Origin: CAUSKK01 sp963532425
GTDB lineage: Bacteria > Pseudomonadota > Gammaproteobacteria > Cardiobacteriales > Cardiobacteriaceae
Assembly (NCBI GenBank): GCA_963532425.1
Contig: CAUSKK010000026.1
Span: 1 to 15,648 of the forward strand
DNA length: 15,648 bases
Direction of reading: 5' to 3'
The notes under the pieces were generated by a model. That model was not told the origin of the DNA, made no database searches, and saw only the letters and a list, made by a program, of their open reading frames with translations. How positions within the stretch are numbered: position 1 is the stretch's first letter; each line of letters starts with the position of its first letter. Positions 12,925 to 15,648 of the stretch are shown here, one piece after another. The translations under genes and the position numbers were made by a program.

Positions 12925-14136
12925 ATGAAAACCCTAGACCAACTGAACGAACTGATCCGCGCCGCCCTGGCCGCCGCCCGGCCCCAGCTGCCGCCGGAAC
13001 AAAAAGCGCCGGCCGAAGCCCGCGGCCGCGTGCTGGCCGCCCCCGTCCTTTCGCCCCTGGCCATTCCCGCCGCCGACCTGTCCGCCATGGACGGCTACGC
13101 CCTCAACGGCGACGGCGACCGCTTCCGGCTCGTCGGCGAGAGCAGTGCCGGCCGCCCCTACCCGGAGCAACTTAGCCCGGGCACGGCGGTGCGCATCATG
13201 ACCGGCGCGGTGGTGCCGGCGGGGGCCGACCGGGTGGCCATGCAGGAAAATGTGAGCCGCAGCGGCGACGAGATTGTGCTTAACGCCCCCTGCCGCCGGG
13301 GGCAAAACATTCGCCGCCGGGGCGAGGAGCTGGAACCGGGGGTGGAAGTGCTAAGGGCGGGCAAAATCCTCAGCGCCGCCGACGTGCTGCTGCTGGCCAG
13401 CCTCGGCCTGGCAGAGGTGCCGGTTTATCGGTCGCTGACGGTGGCGTTAATTTCCAGCGGCGATGAACTGCTGGCGGCGGGCCAAAATCCGACGGTGCCG
13501 GGCCAGCTCTACGACAGTAACCGGCCGCTGCTGCGCGCCCTTCTTGATGAATTACCCGTAACGGTGCAGGATCTGGGCATCGTGCCCGACCAACCGGCGG
13601 CGCTGGAGGCAGCGCTTCGGGCCGCCAGCGGCGCCGACGCCATCATCAGCTCCGGCGGCGTCTCCGTCGGCGATTACGATTTTTTAAAGGCGACGGTGGA
13701 AAAGCTCGGCACCGTCGCCAGCTATAAAGTGAAAATGAAGCCGGGCAAGCCCTTCGTCTTCGGCCACATCGGTAAGGCCGTCTACTTCGGCCTGCCGGGC
13801 AATCCGGTGTCCAGCTTCGTCGGCTTCAGCCGCATCATTCGCCCGGCCCTGTGGCAGCTGGCCGGCGCCGACCCGCTGCCGTCGCCCTTCTGCCTGCCGG
13901 CGCTACTCAGTGAACCGCTGAAGAAAAAGGGCGACCGCCGCGATTTCCAGCGGGGCCGGCTGACCTTTAATGGCACCGGCTGGACGGTGGCGCCCCAGGG
14001 CCCCCAGGATTCCCACCGGGTCTACGGCCTGGCCCGGGCCAACTGCCTCATTGACCTGCCCGCCGAGGCCGGCGACCTGGCAGCCGGGGCGCCGGTCATC
14101 ACCTGGCCCTTCTTTGCCAATTTCCTTGGAGGCTAA
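12925..14136 (+). CDS. moeA: Molybdopterin molybdenumtransferase MoeA
   Basis: This 403-residue protein inserts molybdate into adenylated molybdopterin. Visible are SAMDGYAL (53-60, Asp56 region), IMTGAVVPAGADRVAMQENV (about 91-110), the domain III core with SSGDELL, YDSNRPLL, ISSGGVSVGDYDFLK, KPGKPFVFG and GLPGNPVSSFV, and the C-terminal beta domain from about 325. All four MoeA regions are in order at the usual length (E. coli 411). GAGG (12916-12919) sits five bases before ATG 12925; the TTG at 12910 is unlikely. The stop is directly followed by the moaA start. It leads the moeA-moaA-moaB unit. Confidence 0.98.
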   Translation: MKTLDQLNELIRAALAAARPQLPPEQKAPAEARGRVLAAPVLSPLAIPAADLSAMDGYALNGDGDRFRLVGESSAGRPYPEQLSPGTAVRIMTGAVVPAGADRVAMQENVSRSGDEIVLNAPCRRGQNIRRRGEELEPGVEVLRAGKILSAADVLLLASLGLAEVPVYRSLTVALISSGDELLAAGQNPTVPGQLYDSNRPLLRALLDELPVTVQDLGIVPDQPAALEAALRAASGADAIISSGGVSVGDYDFLKATVEKLGTVASYKVKMKPGKPFVFGHIGKAVYFGLPGNPVSSFVGFSRIIRPALWQLAGADPLPSPFCLPALLSEPLKKKGDRRDFQRGRLTFNGTGWTVAPQGPQDSHRVYGLARANCLIDLPAEAGDLAAGAPVITWPFFANFLGG

Positions 14137-15102
14137 ATGCTCATCGACCCCTTCGCCCGCCGCATCGCCTATCTGCGCCTGTCCGTAACGGATTTCTGCA
14201 ATTACCGCTGCGTCTACTGCCTGCCCGACGGCTACCAGGGCTGCGGCACCAGCCGGGATTTAACCCTGGCGGAAATCGACACGCTGGTGGCCGCCTTCGC
14301 CGGCAAAGGCACGGAGAAAATCCGTCTCACCGGCGGCGAACCCACTCTGCGCGCTGATTTGCCGGACATCGTCGCCCGCTGCCGCCGGCCGGGCATTAAA
14401 AAAGTCGCTCTGACCACCAACGGCCACCGGCTCGCCCAGCTGTACCCCGGGCTCATCGCCGCCGGCATTGACCAATTTAATATTTCCGTGGACAGCTTCC
14501 GCGCCGCCACCTTCCAGCGGCTGACCGGTAAGAACAGCCTGAAGGCGCTGCTGCGGGCCATCGACGGCCTGCTGGGCCAGCCGGTGAAAATCAAGCTGAA
14601 TGCGCTGCTGATGCGGGAGACGGCCGAAGAGCTGCTGGCCGACACGCTGAATTACATTAAAGAACGGCCGCTGACCATGCGCTTCATCGAGCTGATGCGC
14701 ACCGGCGACAACGTGAACCTTTATGAGGAGCACCACATCAGCGCCGCCGCCATCACCGCCCGGCTGGAAGCGGCCGGCTGGCAGAAGCGGGAACGCAGTC
14801 CGCTGGCCGGCCCGGCCCTGGAGTACAGCCATCCGGACTACGCCGGCCGCATCGGCATCATCGCCCCCTACGACACCAGCTTCTGCACCCGCTGCAACCG
14901 GCTGCGGGTTACGGCCACCGGCCAGCTGCACCTGTGCCTGTTCGATAGCATCAGCTACGACCTGCGCCCCTGGCTCCAGGCCGGCGACGTGGCTGGTTTG
15001 CAGGCCCAGCTGCAACGGCTCATTGCCTTTAAACCGGAAAAACACCAGCTGCGGCAGCAGAACAGCGGGCTGATTCAGCATTTGGCACAAATCGGAGGCT
15101 AA
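14137..15102 (+). CDS. moaA: GTP 3',8-cyclase MoaA (radical SAM)
   Basis: This 321-residue radical SAM enzyme starts cofactor synthesis by converting GTP to 3',8-cyclo-7,8-dihydro-GTP, passed to MoaC. The N-terminal cluster motif is CNYRCVYC (Cys21, 25, 28); LTGGEPTLR (64-72) and SVDSF (117-121) bind S-adenosylmethionine. The second 4Fe-4S cluster uses Cys250, Cys253 and Cys267 in FCTRCNRLRVTATGQLHLC. The conserved C-terminal Gly-Gly, needed for activity in studied MoaA, is present. GGAGG (14128-14132), inside the end of moeA, precedes the ATG, which abuts the moeA stop without a gap, so translation is coupled. Confidence 0.98.
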   Translation: MLIDPFARRIAYLRLSVTDFCNYRCVYCLPDGYQGCGTSRDLTLAEIDTLVAAFAGKGTEKIRLTGGEPTLRADLPDIVARCRRPGIKKVALTTNGHRLAQLYPGLIAAGIDQFNISVDSFRAATFQRLTGKNSLKALLRAIDGLLGQPVKIKLNALLMRETAEELLADTLNYIKERPLTMRFIELMRTGDNVNLYEEHHISAAAITARLEAAGWQKRERSPLAGPALEYSHPDYAGRIGIIAPYDTSFCTRCNRLRVTATGQLHLCLFDSISYDLRPWLQAGDVAGLQAQLQRLIAFKPEKHQLRQQNSGLIQHLAQIGG

Positions 15103-15113
15103 AAGCCGGAGAT

Positions 15114-15189
15114 AACGGCTGCAGGCCGGTAGTGGCGCAGCCCAACGGCCTCAGGCCGGTAAATCGGAGATAACGGCCGCAGGCCGGTA
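15114..15189 (+). repeat. Three short hairpin repeats between moaA and moaB
   Basis: AACGGCTGCAGGCCGGTA (15114-15131), AACGGCCTCAGGCCGGTA (15144-15161) and AACGGCCGCAGGCCGGTA (15172-15189) recur at 30- and 28-base intervals, the first and third each preceded by CGGAGAT. Each can fold as a small hairpin (CGGCC with GGCCG; the first has one weak pair). The rest of the gap 15103-15240 shows nothing else definite. Confidence 0.85.
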
Positions 15190-15300
15190 AATTGGTGGCT
15201 GAAGCCCCCCGCTTCGCTAAAGAATTACCAGGAGAAACAGATGAAAAAATTTAACCCCAGTGCCAGCAATGGCACCGATTCATTTAACCAAGGAACCCCC

Positions 15301-15648
15301 ATGCATAAGGCCGATAAAGTTTTTTACCCTTTAAACATCGCCATTCTCACCGTCTCCGACACCCGCAGCCTGAACGAAGACACATCCGGCCAGTATCTAC
15401 AGGAGGCCATCACCGCCGCCGGCCACAAGCTCGCCGCCCGCCTGCTGCTTAAAGATGACAAATACGCCATTCGTGCCCAGGTGGCCGGCTGGATTGCCAA
15501 TCCGGAGGTGCAGGTGGTGCTCATCACAGGCGGCACCGGCTTCTACGGCCGCGACAACACCCCCGAGGCGGTGGCCGTGCTCTTCGATAAGAGCATCGAC
15601 GGCTTCGGCGAAGCCTTCCGCGCCGCCTCCATCGCCGAAATCGGCATG
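15301..15648 (+). CDS. moaB: Molybdenum cofactor biosynthesis protein MoaB (partial, runs off the window)
   Basis: The first 116 residues match MoaB/MogA-type molybdopterin adenylyltransferases. PLNIAILTVSDTRSLNEDTSGQYL opens the protein, then KDDKYAIRAQVAGWI, the nucleotide-binding VVLITGGTGFYGRDNTPEAV and FDKSIDGFGEAFR. It reads like E. coli MoaB rather than Mog. ATG 15301 gives the usual N-terminal length (12 residues before IAILTVS) and has AAGGA (15290-15294). However, an in-frame ATG at 15241 lies behind a better site, AGGAG (15230-15234, six-base gap), and would add 20 residues (MKKFNPSASNGTDSFNQGTP), so the true start is open. It follows moaA by about 140-200 bases and is probably in the same unit. 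The 3' end is outside the window. Confidence 0.93.
   Translation, partial: MHKADKVFYPLNIAILTVSDTRSLNEDTSGQYLQEAITAAGHKLAARLLLKDDKYAIRAQVAGWIANPEVQVVLITGGTGFYGRDNTPEAVAVLFDKSIDGFGEAFRAASIAEIGM

Noticed and set aside
15324..15536. Minus-strand 70-codon frame at the right edge
   Set aside because: It is the antisense of the clear moaB reading frame, which is open but runs off the window.

Overview
The window is GC-rich, gene-dense bacterial DNA. The gene set points to a gammaproteobacterium: zapA lies near a divergent ygfB (UPF0149) gene, GlnRS is of the bacterial/eukaryotic-type glnS, TsaC is of the short E. coli type, and MoaA ends in Gly-Gly. I cannot assign a genus from sequence alone.

Layout. 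(1) 1-1191, plus strand: the tail of an unidentified gene with a 95-bp tandem duplication at its 3' end, an FmdE-family protein, a terminator, and a solitary HigA-like antitoxin-type regulator. (2) 1192-1939: about 750 bp without a credible gene, filled with a dense array of the 10-bp palindrome GAAGCGCTTC. (3) 1940-3073, plus: a four-helix membrane protein overlapping a small membrane-protein gene that carries a frameshift. (4) 6539-3097, minus: a likely operon of an AT-rich coiled-coil protein, zapA, psd, rnhA and mgtE, closed by a terminator. (5) 6594-7085, plus: ygfB, with a bidirectional terminator shared with the next operon. (6) 9893-7137, minus: glnS, an IalB-family secreted protein and a phosphoserine phosphatase, tightly packed. 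(7) 9942-11101, plus: a lytic-transglycosylase-like lipoprotein overlapping tsaC, followed by a second small GAAGCGCTTC cluster. (8) 12842-11329, minus: mobA, moaC and ybaK with overlapping ends. (9) 12925-15648, plus: moeA, moaA and the start of moaB. Parts 8 and 9 form a divergent molybdenum-cofactor biosynthesis locus: MoaA and MoaC make cPMP, MoaB and MoeA handle adenylation and molybdate insertion, and MobA adds GMP. moaD, moaE and mobB are not in the window.

The outstanding signal is GAAGCGCTTC. I count 21 exact copies by eye in 15.6 kb, where a random 10-mer is expected about once per megabase. Twelve lie in the 0.7-kb array, three in the 11.1-11.3 kb gap, and six inside genes, where they encode either Lys-Arg-Phe or Glu-Ala-Leu. 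The array also has a higher-order structure in which three spacer modules are repeated in the same order. This resembles a genome-wide palindromic signature (compare HIP1 of cyanobacteria) or a site for a DNA-binding or DNA-modifying protein; I know of no description of it. Other items worth a look are the frame-changing 95-bp duplication, a strong hairpin built from two copies of the core inside mgtE, the frameshifted membrane gene, the AT-rich coiled-coil gene beside zapA, and three hairpin repeats between moaA and moaB.
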